Shown here piece by piece: positions 1 through 7,377 of a stretch of DNA of 29,354 nt. Position 1 is the first letter of the stretch. Each line of letters starts with the position of its first letter. The notes below the pieces were generated by a model. That model ran no database searches. It was not told the DNA's origin and saw only the letters and a program-made list of their open reading frames with translations. The translations under genes and the position numbers were made by a program. Source of the DNA: Bog-473 sp036502025 (GTDB lineage: Bacteria > Actinomycetota > Acidimicrobiia > Acidimicrobiales > RAAP-2); contig DASXZJ010000001.1 of the NCBI GenBank assembly GCA_036502025.1, positions 1 through 29,354 on the forward strand, written 5' to 3'.

Positions 1-261
1 TTCATCACCATCTATCGCTTCGTGGTGGTGCCGCTCTTCCTCTTTTCCGGCACGTTCTTCCCGATCTCGCAGCTCCCCGTGGGCCTCCAGTACCTGTCCT
101 ACGTCACGCCCCTCTTCCACGGCGTCGCACTCTGCCGGGACCTCACTCTGGGCCAGGTCCACCTGGGGGTCGACCTGGGGCACGCCGCCTACCTGGCCGC
201 CTGGGTCGGGGCCGGTTACCTGGCGGGGCGGCGCACCTTCGCCCGGCGGTTGGTCGTATGA
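1..261 (+). CDS. ABC-2 type transporter permease, C-terminal part (5' end outside window)
   Basis: The frame is open from base 1 and ends at TGA 259-261, leaving the last 86 residues of a membrane protein. The visible part has hydrophobic segments around the run PLFLFSGTFFPISQLP, followed by a short TPLFHG stretch and a last hydrophobic helix ending in an arginine-rich tail. This is the typical C-terminal layout of ABC-2/NodJ-type export permeases, which pair with a separate ATPase. The next gene carries the matching motif PLFLFSATFYPLTVFP, so the two are paralogues. The 4-bp overlap ATGA with the next gene implies one operon and coupled translation. The ATPase partner is presumably upstream, outside the window. 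The exported substrate cannot be read from this sequence. Confidence 0.85.
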   Translation, partial: FITIYRFVVVPLFLFSGTFFPISQLPVGLQYLSYVTPLFHGVALCRDLTLGQVHLGVDLGHAAYLAAWVGAGYLAGRRTFARRLVV

Positions 262-1127
262 CCACCGGCCAGGTGGCCCCGGGCCACGAGGACAGCCGCA
301 TGAGCACGGCCGGCGAGCGGGCCTCCCGGGGGGTGGCGCTGCGCATCACGCCCCTGGCCTTCCTGGGCGGGCGGCACGCCACCCGGGTCCTCGAGCGCAA
401 CATCCTGGTCTACCGGCGGTCGTGGATCTTCATCATCTCGGGCTTCTTCGAGCCGCTCTTCTACCTGCTCTCCATCGGCATCGGGCTCAGCCGGCTGGTG
501 GGTCCGATCCCGGTCGATGGCCGGCTGGTGGCCTACACCGCCTTCGTGGCCCCGGGGCTGCTGGCCTCGTCCGCCATGAACGGGGCGATGATCGACTCCA
601 CCTTCCTCGTCTTCATGAAGTTGAAGATCTCCAAGACCTACGACGCCATGCTGTCGACCCCACTCGGCGTCGGTGACGTCGCCCTCGGGGAGCTGAGCTG
701 GTGCGTGCTGCGGGGGTCGCTCTACTCGGGCGCTTTCCTCTGCATCATGACGGCGCTGGGCTACGTGGTCTCGCCCTGGGCCATCCTCTGCTGGCCCTGC
801 GCCATCCTGGTCAGCCTGGCCTTTGCCTCGGCGGGCATGGCCGGGACGACCTTCATGCGGACCTGGCAGGACTTCGACATGGTCTCGCTGGCCTTCATCC
901 CGCTGTTCCTCTTCTCGGCCACCTTCTATCCCCTCACCGTCTTCCCCGGCTGGTTGCAAGCCGTGGTGCGATGCACCCCGCTCTACCAGGGGGTCGTGCT
1001 GGTCCGCTCGGCTGACCTGGGCATCTTCACCTGGGTGTTGCTGGCGCACGTGGCGTACCTGGTGGCCATGGCGGTCGCCGGCGTGATCATCACCCGCCGC
1101 CGCCTCGGAAGGCTGCTGCTGCCGTAA
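258..1127 (+). CDS. ABC-2 type transporter permease
   Basis: This 289-residue inner-membrane protein has about six hydrophobic segments, with a charged N-terminus (residues 1-45) and the ABC-2/NodJ-like element PLFLFSATFYPL near residue 215. It probably forms the membrane channel of an ABC exporter with its truncated upstream neighbour, giving a heterodimer of two paralogous permeases. The start ATG at 258 overlaps the upstream stop by 4 bp. A second in-frame ATG at 300 would remove 14 hydrophilic residues and cannot be excluded. Families with this layout export drugs, lipooligosaccharides or polysaccharides. No substrate clue is visible here, so no more specific name is given. Confidence 0.87.
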   Translation: MTTGQVAPGHEDSRMSTAGERASRGVALRITPLAFLGGRHATRVLERNILVYRRSWIFIISGFFEPLFYLLSIGIGLSRLVGPIPVDGRLVAYTAFVAPGLLASSAMNGAMIDSTFLVFMKLKISKTYDAMLSTPLGVGDVALGELSWCVLRGSLYSGAFLCIMTALGYVVSPWAILCWPCAILVSLAFASAGMAGTTFMRTWQDFDMVSLAFIPLFLFSATFYPLTVFPGWLQAVVRCTPLYQGVVLVRSADLGIFTWVLLAHVAYLVAMAVAGVIITRRRLGRLLLP

Positions 1128-1190
1128 GCCGGGGTCGAGGGGGTTGGCTACCGTAGGGCCGAAATCCCAATCGACAGGGGCCCGGCAGAG

Positions 1191-1772
1191 ATGAACATTG
1201 TGGTGAGCAACGTCAAGGGCGGGGTGGGCAAGACCACCACCGCGGTCTACCTGGCCGGAGTGGCCGCGGAGAAGGGACGGGACCCCGTCTCCCTGGTCGA
1301 CGCCGACCCCCAGGGCTCCACGGCCGAGTGGTACGACGCCGTGCCCTTCGAAGGGGTCGACCTGGTCGAAGGCCCGTCGGTCCGCACCGTGACCAAGGCC
1401 ATGGAGCAGGTCGGCGGTGTCGTGATCGTCGACACCCCACCGGGTGAGGGGACGATCGTGCGCGCCGCCCTGTCCCGGGCCGATGCGGTGGTCATCCCCA
1501 CCCGGGCCGGCGGGGTCGAGCCGAACCGTGTGGTGGCCACACTCGAGATGACCCCGTCGAACGTGCCGGCCGGCGTGGTCATCTGCTCGGCCCGGCTGGG
1601 CACCAACGATCTGGAAGCCACCGTGGAGTGGTGGACCGAGCTCAAGATCCCGGTGTGGGGCATCATCCCCGAGCGCGTATCCATCGCCGCTGGGCCCTCG
1701 GCGCGGCTGTCACCCGAAGGACTCGAGCTCTACGGGAAGGTGCTGAAGAAGGCCCTGGCCAAGTCCCGCTGA
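1191..1772 (+). CDS. ParA/MinD-family ATPase (orphan)
   Basis: This 193-residue protein has a deviant Walker A motif KGGVGKTT at residues 9-16, a DADPQGS motif at 37-43 and a Walker A'/switch motif IVDTPPG at 79-85. These are the hallmarks of ParA-type P-loop ATPases that dimerise on ATP and bind DNA or membrane. It is shorter than chromosomal ParA (about 250-300 residues) and has no N-terminal DNA-binding extension. No ParB gene or parS site is adjacent, so a role in chromosome or plasmid partition is not supported. Short orphan ParA proteins position other cargo in several bacteria, which is only an analogy here. The gene ends one base before the convergent phosphatase gene. Confidence 0.88.
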   Translation: MNIVVSNVKGGVGKTTTAVYLAGVAAEKGRDPVSLVDADPQGSTAEWYDAVPFEGVDLVEGPSVRTVTKAMEQVGGVVIVDTPPGEGTIVRAALSRADAVVIPTRAGGVEPNRVVATLEMTPSNVPAGVVICSARLGTNDLEATVEWWTELKIPVWGIIPERVSIAAGPSARLSPEGLELYGKVLKKALAKSR

Positions 1773-1773
1773 G

Positions 1774-4700
1774 TCACCCGGTCGTGGCCATCTCGTTGCG
1801 GAACCGGCTGTCGTTCCAGGTGGTGGGCGCGATGCCGTGCAACTGCCCGATCAGCTCGGAGAGGAACCAGCGACGGACGGCCACGCTGGTCGGCGAGGCC
1901 GGCAGGGTGAGCAACTGGGCCGACAGCCCGAACTCATCGGCCTCATTGAGCATGGCGTCGTAGAACTCACAGGCCACCACGGCGGCTTCGGGCAACTCGA
2001 TCTCCCAGTCGTAGGTGCTCTCGTTGCGGTCCACCACGTCCTGCCACATCTCGTCCATCCCGGCCCCCAGCCCGTTGAAGCGGTTCCCGATCTCCGAGAT
2101 CAGCACCGAGAGTCGTTCGGGAAGTGACGACCCCCCGTCTGGATTCGCCTCGGACCGCTCCTTCATGAGGCGCAGCTCGCGGAACAATCCCTCATACTCC
2201 TCACTGGCCTTCTGCAGCAGGGCGACCGGGATGCCCAGGAGCCGGACGTTCACGTTGGGCGAGTCGTCGGCGCCGTCGTGCAGGTCCGCGTTGGCGAAGC
2301 CGGTCAGGTCGAAGCGGAACGAGCCGTCCGACACGCCGGAGGGGGAGACCGAATAGTCCACCGGGAGCTCGAACCAGACGATCTTCCCGCCCGGCACCAC
2401 CTGCACGCCCCAGTCCGAAGCGAGGGTGTTGAAGAGGGTGAGACCACGTCCCGTGGCCGCGTCGGCGCTGTACTCCTTCACGGCCGGGATGGTTCCGCTG
2501 CCGTCGGCCACGTCGACCCGGATGCGATCGGCCAGCAGGTGCAGCGTGACGCCGAGGGGTGTGCCGGCATGAAGCACCGCGTTGGTCACCAGTTCTGACG
2601 TCAGCAGGGCGGCGCACTCGACCACTTCCTCGGGGACGCCGTCGAGGTGCGCCGTGATCCAATGGCGGGCCACGGGTGTGCTCTCCACCACCGGGTCCAG
2701 GGTCAACATCGACATTCCACCCGGGTCTGTACCCGGCGCCGCCGTTTGTCTACCCTCCGACGGCACACCGAGGTAGTGCAACGCCAGCACGACAACGTCG
2801 TCCGCCACCTCGTCGTCGCTCAGCATGGTGGCCAACGCGGTGGCCGGTTGCTGCCAGCCAGCGTGCGCCACCTCGGTTGCGGCAACGGAGAGTCGGTCCA
2901 TCCCGATGGTGATGAGCTCACCGCGCCGTTCCACCAGGCCGTCGGAGTACATCACGAGGGAGTCACCCGGTCGCAGGTCGATGTCCTGATGCGGCCGGGG
3001 CGGGCCACCGAGCCCCGCTGCGATGAGCAACGAGTTCGGGGCGTCGCAAAACGCCGTGCTGCCGTCCCGGTGCACGATCAGGGGTGGCGGGTGACCGGCG
3101 TTGGTCAGTCGCACCGCACCCGATGTCGGGTCGATGATCCCGACGACGACGGTGACCACCCGCTCCTCGGACATGGCATCGAAGAACTGGTCGAGCGAGG
3201 AGAGGACCTCCGAGGGCGACTGGCCCGTCACGGCGTAGGCGCGGATGGTGCTGCGCACCTGACCCATGAGCGCGGCGGCCGACGGGCCCTTGCCCATGAC
3301 GTCGCCGACGCTGAAGACGACGTGTCCCTCATCGAGTTGGAACACGTCGTACCAGTCACCACCGACGTAGGTGCCGGCCGCGCCGGCCCGGTACTCGGCG
3401 TCGAGGTGGAGCCCGTCGACGACGGGTAGGAAGTCGGGGAGCACGGCACGCTGGAGCACCTCGGCCACCACGTGCTCGCGCTGGAACCTGGTGGCGTTGG
3501 AGAGGGCGACGCCGGTGCGGCTGGCCACCTCGGTGGCCAGGGAGACGTCATCGGACTCGAAGTTCCGGCCCGGCCCGTCGATGAAGGTCATGACGCCGAT
3601 GACCTCTCCGTTGGCGGTGAGGGGCACGGCCAACGCGGTCGAGTCCCTCAGTCCTATGCCGCTCTCCGCCGGCGAGGATACGGCCGCCAGCTGGGACCCA
3701 CCGGTCCGAAAGGCGATTGCAGCCGGGGCGTCGCAGTCGAAGGGCACGTCGTCGGTGCTGATGAGGCGCCGGGTTTCGTCGCTCTCTGTCCCGGGAACCT
3801 CCAGTTGTTGCAGCCCACTCTCGCCGGGTACCTGCACGACGCAGGCATCGGCCAACCGGCCGACCACGAGGTTGATGGTGCGTTGAATCACCGTGGTCGG
3901 ATCCAGGCTCGAGCTCAGCAGCCTGGTCACTTCGGACAGGAGGGAGAGGCGTTCCCGGCCCGACTCGGCGTCGCGCAGGGCCTGGCGCTCCTGCTCGAAG
4001 AGCTGGGCCCGCTCCAACGCCTGGGCCGTCAACCCGGCCAGCGTCGAGAGAAACCGGAGCTCGGGCTCGGTGGGTTCGGCCTGGGCCACGAAGGCGAGGG
4101 TGAGTACCCCGAGCTGGCCGACGCTGCCGGTGAGCGGTTCGCTGACGATGGTGACCGACTGGTTGAGCTCGGCCAGGGCGCCCGGGACCACCTCGCTGGC
4201 CAGGTCGGGATCCAGGCGGGTGTCGGCCGCCATCGTGGTGATCACCGTACGGCCCTGCGTGAAGGTGGAGCCCGACGGCGTGTTGTCGACCGGGACATCG
4301 CCTCGCGAGAGCAGCGCCGGATGCCCGCTGCTGGCCAGGCAGGAGAGGGCGCGCTCACCGGCGACCGGGACGCGCACGACGGCTGACTGGGCCCCGAGGG
4401 CGCGTCGCCCCCCGGCAATGGCGGCCAGCGCCACGTCGCCCGGGGTGGTGGCCGCGGCCAGGGCCGAGCTCAGGTGGTGCAGGTGCTGGTTGCGCTCGAG
4501 GTTGGTGAACTCGGTCAAGGTCAGCCGGGCTCGCTCCACGGCCTGCGCCGCGGCACCGGTGATGGTGAAGAGGAAGCTCTTATCGGCCTTGGAGATGGAC
4601 CGGGGCTTGATCCAGTGCACCATGACCACGCCGACCGAGCGATCCGAGACGACCAGCGGCACCACGGCCAGCGAGTGGAAACGGGTGGAGTGCAGCGACT

Positions 4701-5430
4701 GGGCGATGGCCGGCCAGTCGCGCTGCAGGTCGGCGGTGGACTCCGAGAACAGCGCCACCCGGCGTTGGAGGACATCGTCGATGGCACCGCCGGGATCCAT
4801 GGCGGAGAGAACGGCCTCCTCGGACTGGTGGGCTCCGTAGCCGAAGCGCCGGTTGGCGCAGAGCACCCCACGGGCATTGGCGGTGGCGAACGTGGCCGCA
4901 TCGACGTGCAGCTCGTCGCGCAGCGCGGCGAACACGGCGTCGGCCACCTGACCCGGGTCGACCGCCGTCGTCAGCGCCCGGGCCATGGCCTGCATGCGCT
5001 GTGCCGTCTCGGCCGCCACCCGCCGCCGCCGCTCGTCGCGGGTCTCGGTGCGGGCCGACGACAGGAGCTCGTTGCGTTGGCCGCGCAGGTAGGAGATCCA
5101 GATGGCCACGCCGGAGCTCGCGACCAGCGTCAGCACGCGCAGGAGGTGGTTCAGCTGGCCGTACTCGCGGGGCGGCGTGCTGAGGATGACCGAGAAGAAG
5201 GTGGCATAGAGCCCGACCAGGGCGGTCCGCCGGAGACCGGCGAAGGCGGCCACGATGAACGGGCCGATGGCGAGGAAACCGATGAGCCCGAACTTGCCGC
5301 CGAAGAGGGCGTCGACCACGGCCACCGCCGAGACCCAGAGAACTGCCACCCAGGTAGCCACCGCCTCGGTCCGGTCCGCCCTGGGTGGGCCGGTTGCCGC
5401 TTGGGGTGCTTCGGCTTCAGGCTCTGGCAC
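1774..5430 (-). CDS. membrane-anchored GAF-GAF-GAF / PP2C (SpoIIE, RsbU-like) phosphatase with HATPase domain
   Basis: This 1218-residue regulator has hydrophobic membrane segments at about residues 24-115 and a charged coiled linker at 115-150. Three GAF-like sensor regions follow at about 150-300, 310-480 and 490-655, then a PP2C/SpoIIE phosphatase domain at about 660-890. Its metal-binding motifs are visible: GGDWYD (691-696), GDVMGKG (709-715), NAGHPPP, YSDGLVE and a closing DDVVVLAL. A histidine-kinase-like ATPase domain covers about 905-1025, with N box ELVTNAVLHA, G1 DGSG and G2 GRGL. Residues 1030-1218 form a further region that I do not recognise. The expected role is to dephosphorylate the STAS anti-anti-sigma factor encoded divergently and so release the sigma factor. 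Start is GTG, with Shine-Dalgarno GGGGGAG at 5444-5438 on the minus strand. Confidence 0.92.
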   Translation of the reverse strand: MPEPEAEAPQAATGPPRADRTEAVATWVAVLWVSAVAVVDALFGGKFGLIGFLAIGPFIVAAFAGLRRTALVGLYATFFSVILSTPPREYGQLNHLLRVLTLVASSGVAIWISYLRGQRNELLSSARTETRDERRRRVAAETAQRMQAMARALTTAVDPGQVADAVFAALRDELHVDAATFATANARGVLCANRRFGYGAHQSEEAVLSAMDPGGAIDDVLQRRVALFSESTADLQRDWPAIAQSLHSTRFHSLAVVPLVVSDRSVGVVMVHWIKPRSISKADKSFLFTITGAAAQAVERARLTLTEFTNLERNQHLHHLSSALAAATTPGDVALAAIAGGRRALGAQSAVVRVPVAGERALSCLASSGHPALLSRGDVPVDNTPSGSTFTQGRTVITTMAADTRLDPDLASEVVPGALAELNQSVTIVSEPLTGSVGQLGVLTLAFVAQAEPTEPELRFLSTLAGLTAQALERAQLFEQERQALRDAESGRERLSLLSEVTRLLSSSLDPTTVIQRTINLVVGRLADACVVQVPGESGLQQLEVPGTESDETRRLISTDDVPFDCDAPAAIAFRTGGSQLAAVSSPAESGIGLRDSTALAVPLTANGEVIGVMTFIDGPGRNFESDDVSLATEVASRTGVALSNATRFQREHVVAEVLQRAVLPDFLPVVDGLHLDAEYRAGAAGTYVGGDWYDVFQLDEGHVVFSVGDVMGKGPSAAALMGQVRSTIRAYAVTGQSPSEVLSSLDQFFDAMSEERVVTVVVGIIDPTSGAVRLTNAGHPPPLIVHRDGSTAFCDAPNSLLIAAGLGGPPRPHQDIDLRPGDSLVMYSDGLVERRGELITIGMDRLSVAATEVAHAGWQQPATALATMLSDDEVADDVVVLALHYLGVPSEGRQTAAPGTDPGGMSMLTLDPVVESTPVARHWITAHLDGVPEEVVECAALLTSELVTNAVLHAGTPLGVTLHLLADRIRVDVADGSGTIPAVKEYSADAATGRGLTLFNTLASDWGVQVVPGGKIVWFELPVDYSVSPSGVSDGSFRFDLTGFANADLHDGADDSPNVNVRLLGIPVALLQKASEEYEGLFRELRLMKERSEANPDGGSSLPERLSVLISEIGNRFNGLGAGMDEMWQDVVDRNESTYDWEIELPEAAVVACEFYDAMLNEADEFGLSAQLLTLPASPTSVAVRRWFLSELIGQLHGIAPTTWNDSRFRNEMATTG

Positions 5431-5479
5431 GTTGCATCTCCCCCGACCGACGGGCAGTGGGCCTCTGTCTCGCCGCCAA

Positions 5480-5635
5480 CGCTATTGCCTGGAGCGACCC
5501 CGTGAATTCCACCGCGCCACGCCTGCACCCGGGTTCTCGCCGGCCGGGCCCCCCCGGGGTGCGATAGGAAGGACCCCCGGGGAGGTTTACATTTTCCACG
5601 GTAGGCAATAGGTGCACCGTGCCAATCGCTATTGC
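5480..5635. promoter_or_regulatory. divergent regulatory region with three CTATTGC motifs
   Basis: The 256-bp region between the phosphatase and the sigma operon holds no convincing gene. The word CGCTATTGC occurs at 5480-5488 and 5627-5635, and its reverse complement core GCAATAG occurs at 5605-5611. The last two form an inverted repeat, GCAATAG-N17-CTATTGC, in an AT-richer patch of otherwise GC-rich DNA. A regulator-binding site shared by the two divergent transcripts is the simplest reading; no protein can be named. Confidence 0.35.
5585..5609 (+). promoter_or_regulatory. possible SigB/SigF-type promoter for the sigma operon
   Basis: GTTTAC (5585-5590), a 13-base spacer and GGCAAT (5604-5609) resemble the SigB/SigF consensus GTTTAA-N12-15-GGGTAT, with 5 of 6 and 4 of 6 matches. 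It lies about 80 bases before the ATG of the anti-anti-sigma gene. Autoregulation by the encoded sigma factor is usual for such operons. The -10 match is imperfect, so this stays tentative. Confidence 0.28.
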
Positions 5636-5686
5636 AGCGCGCCCGGCCGCCCGCGGTGGACCGACATCGACGATGATTGGGGACGC

Positions 5687-6028
5687 ATGGAGCAGTACTT
5701 CCGCATTGAAGAGGACGTGAACCGGGAAGTCCCGGTCATCTCGGTCATCGGGGAGATCGACGTGGCTACCGCGCCGCAACTCCGTGAATGCCTGCACGGC
5801 GTGATCGGCCCCGACCGGCCGTCGGTGGTGCTCGACCTGCTGGCGGTCACGTTCCTGGACTCGACCGCTCTCGGCGTGCTGGTGGGCGCGCTCAAGCGGT
5901 GCCGCGAGCTGGGCGGCGAACTCCACGTCGTGGTGGCCGACGCCCGGATCATGAAGATCTTCGAGATCACCGGGCTGACCAAGGTGTTCCCCATCGCCGA
6001 TTCGCTGGCTGCCGCCGGTGCGGCATGA
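5687..6028 (+). CDS. anti-sigma factor antagonist (STAS domain, RsbV/SpoIIAA-like)
   Basis: This 113-residue cytoplasmic protein is a single STAS domain. It contains the motif VTFLDSTALGVLVG, whose Ser59 matches the phosphorylatable serine of SpoIIAA and RsbV. In partner switching, the unphosphorylated form binds the anti-sigma factor and frees the sigma factor; phosphorylation blocks this and a PP2C phosphatase reverses it. The ATG at 5687 is chosen because GGGGA lies just upstream and the STAS fold begins directly after it. An in-frame upstream start at 5612 would add 25 residues unlike the family. The gene overlaps the anti-sigma gene by 4 bp. The divergent SpoIIE-type phosphatase is the obvious activating partner. 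Confidence 0.93.
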   Translation: MEQYFRIEEDVNREVPVISVIGEIDVATAPQLRECLHGVIGPDRPSVVLDLLAVTFLDSTALGVLVGALKRCRELGGELHVVVADARIMKIFEITGLTKVFPIADSLAAAGAA

Positions 6029-6468
6029 CCGAGCAGCACGAGGCTCTGAGAACTGACACCCTGGGCATCGGCGACCGCGTCGAGCTCATCTTTCCCGCCC
6101 GTGGCGATCTGGTGGTGCTGGCCCGGCTCGTGGCATCGGCCATCTCGGCCCGGGCCGGGTTCGATATCGAGGAGCTCGAGGACCTGCGCCTGGCGGTGGG
6201 GGAGCTGTGCCTGCTCGCCCTCCAGGGCAGCGACGCCCGGCACGGTGACGTCCGGTTGGAGTTCACGGTGTCCGAGGCGTCGCTCGATATCTCCTGCACC
6301 CTGGTGGGTGCCGCGCCTGACATGGCCACCCAGAACGGCGAGGGCGCCGAAACGGACCAGCTCAGCGAGCAGATCCTGGCGGCGCTGGTGGACGAGCACG
6401 GCCGGGAGCAAGCAGATGGCGCCGTCCGGACCTGGCTGAAGAAACGCCGGAAGGGACCCTTGGCGTGA
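6025..6468 (+). CDS. anti-sigma factor, RsbW/UsfX-like HATPase fold with degenerate ATP site
   Basis: This 147-residue protein lies between the STAS antagonist and the sigma factor, overlapping both by 4 bp, which identifies it as the anti-sigma factor. The segment EDLRLAVGELCLLAL (about residues 52-66) matches the N-box helix of RsbW-type kinases. However, the asparagine expected four residues after Glu60 is Leu64, and no DxGxG (G1) motif follows. From memory, mycobacterial UsfX is similarly degenerate. It probably sequesters the sigma factor, but kinase activity on the antagonist is doubtful from sequence alone. The start ATG at 6025 overlaps the upstream TGA; the frame is open further upstream only as an antisense-like shadow of the STAS gene. 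Confidence 0.85.
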   Translation: MTEQHEALRTDTLGIGDRVELIFPARGDLVVLARLVASAISARAGFDIEELEDLRLAVGELCLLALQGSDARHGDVRLEFTVSEASLDISCTLVGAAPDMATQNGEGAETDQLSEQILAALVDEHGREQADGAVRTWLKKRRKGPLA

Positions 6469-7226
6469 CGGAGCGCGGGGACCCGGCTCCCGCGCGCACG
6501 GCGACGCTGGCGGAGGAGGAAGCGGATCCGGAGCCCCTCTCCGAGGGGGCGCGCGACGACATGATCACGGCCAACCTCGGGCTGGCCCATCAGCTGGCCC
6601 GGCGCTTCCTGCACCGGGGTGAGCCGTTGGACGATCTGGTACAGGTGGCTTCGGTGGCCCTGGTCAAGTCCGTCGACCGCTTCGACCCTCGGCGCGGGGT
6701 CGACTTCGCCGCGTTCGCCACCCGGACCATCATCGGCGAGCTCAAGCGCCACTTCCGTGACAAGGGTTGGGCGGTGCGGGCCAGCCGACGGGTCCAGGAG
6801 CTCTACCTCGAGCTGGGGCACGCGACCTCGACCCTGGTGCAGGAGCTCGGGCGCAGCCCCACGGTGGCCGAGCTGGCTGTCGCCACCGGCGCCACGGAGG
6901 AGTCGGTGATCGAGGCGATTGAAGCCGGGCAGGGCTACCGGGCCACCTCCATTGACGCGGCCGTGAGCGACGACGATCCACTCTCGGCTCGCCTGGGTGA
7001 CTTCGATACGCGGTTCGAGTCGGTCGAGGAGCGGGCCCTACTGGCTCCGGCGCTGGCCAAGCTGGCGCCGCGCGAGCAGGCCATCCTGCGCATGCGCTTC
7101 GTGGAGGGTCTCACCCAGTCCGAGATCGCGGTGACCGTCGGGGTAAGCCAGATGCACGTCTCGCGGCTGCTGGCCGCCAGCCTCGAGCAGCTGCGGGAGC
7201 AGATCGTCCGCGACGACGGCGAGTAA
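6465..7226 (+). CDS. RNA polymerase sigma factor, SigB/SigF/SigG family
   Basis: This 253-residue group 3 sigma factor has region 2 at about residues 30-105, including DDLVQVASVALVKSVDRFD and the -10-recognition segment around RTIIGELKRHFRDKGW. Region 3 covers about 105-165. Region 4 covers about 195-245, with a helix-turn-helix at LTQSEIAVTVGVSQMHVSRL. It redirects RNA polymerase to stress or stationary-phase promoters when released by the upstream anti-sigma factor. The GTG start at 6465 overlaps the anti-sigma stop by 4 bp, so the three proteins are made at coupled levels. The acidic N-terminal extension of about 28 residues is not conserved in my memory of the family. Gene order antagonist, anti-sigma, sigma is the classic arrangement. 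Confidence 0.94.
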   Translation: MTERGDPAPARTATLAEEEADPEPLSEGARDDMITANLGLAHQLARRFLHRGEPLDDLVQVASVALVKSVDRFDPRRGVDFAAFATRTIIGELKRHFRDKGWAVRASRRVQELYLELGHATSTLVQELGRSPTVAELAVATGATEESVIEAIEAGQGYRATSIDAAVSDDDPLSARLGDFDTRFESVEERALLAPALAKLAPREQAILRMRFVEGLTQSEIAVTVGVSQMHVSRLLAASLEQLREQIVRDDGE

Positions 7227-7263
7227 CGATTTCCTTCACCGTTGCCCCACCTATCCGACGTAA

Positions 7264-7289
7264 AGCGTGGCGGATTCCCATCCGACGCT
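7264..7289 (+). terminator. hairpin downstream of the sigma operon
   Basis: AGCGT (7264-7268) and CGGAT (7271-7275) pair with ATCCG and ACGCT (7280-7289), leaving a GG bulge and a 4-base loop. The 10-bp stem lies 38 bases after the sigma stop codon. There is no U-tract, so it is a weak or factor-assisted terminator candidate. Confidence 0.4.
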
Positions 7290-7377
7290 CGGGATCGGCA
7301 GGTCGAGCCGGAATAACGAGGCAATTCTGACGCCGTTTGGGTAGGGTGCGGGCACTTCCTTCCCGAAAGGACTGCCC

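Noticed and set aside
1128..1190. parS-like site or partition locus next to the ParA gene
   Set aside because: No 16-bp palindrome resembling parS and no ParB gene are present.
5528..5580. CCCCGGGG-rich palindromes in the divergent region as a terminator
   Set aside because: It lies between two divergent gene starts, where no transcript should end, and such runs are common in this base composition.
7339..7346. GGGTAGGG before the APC permease as a SigF-type -10 element
   Set aside because: No GTTT-like -35 occurs 12-16 bases upstream; the nearby GTTT is directly adjacent to it.
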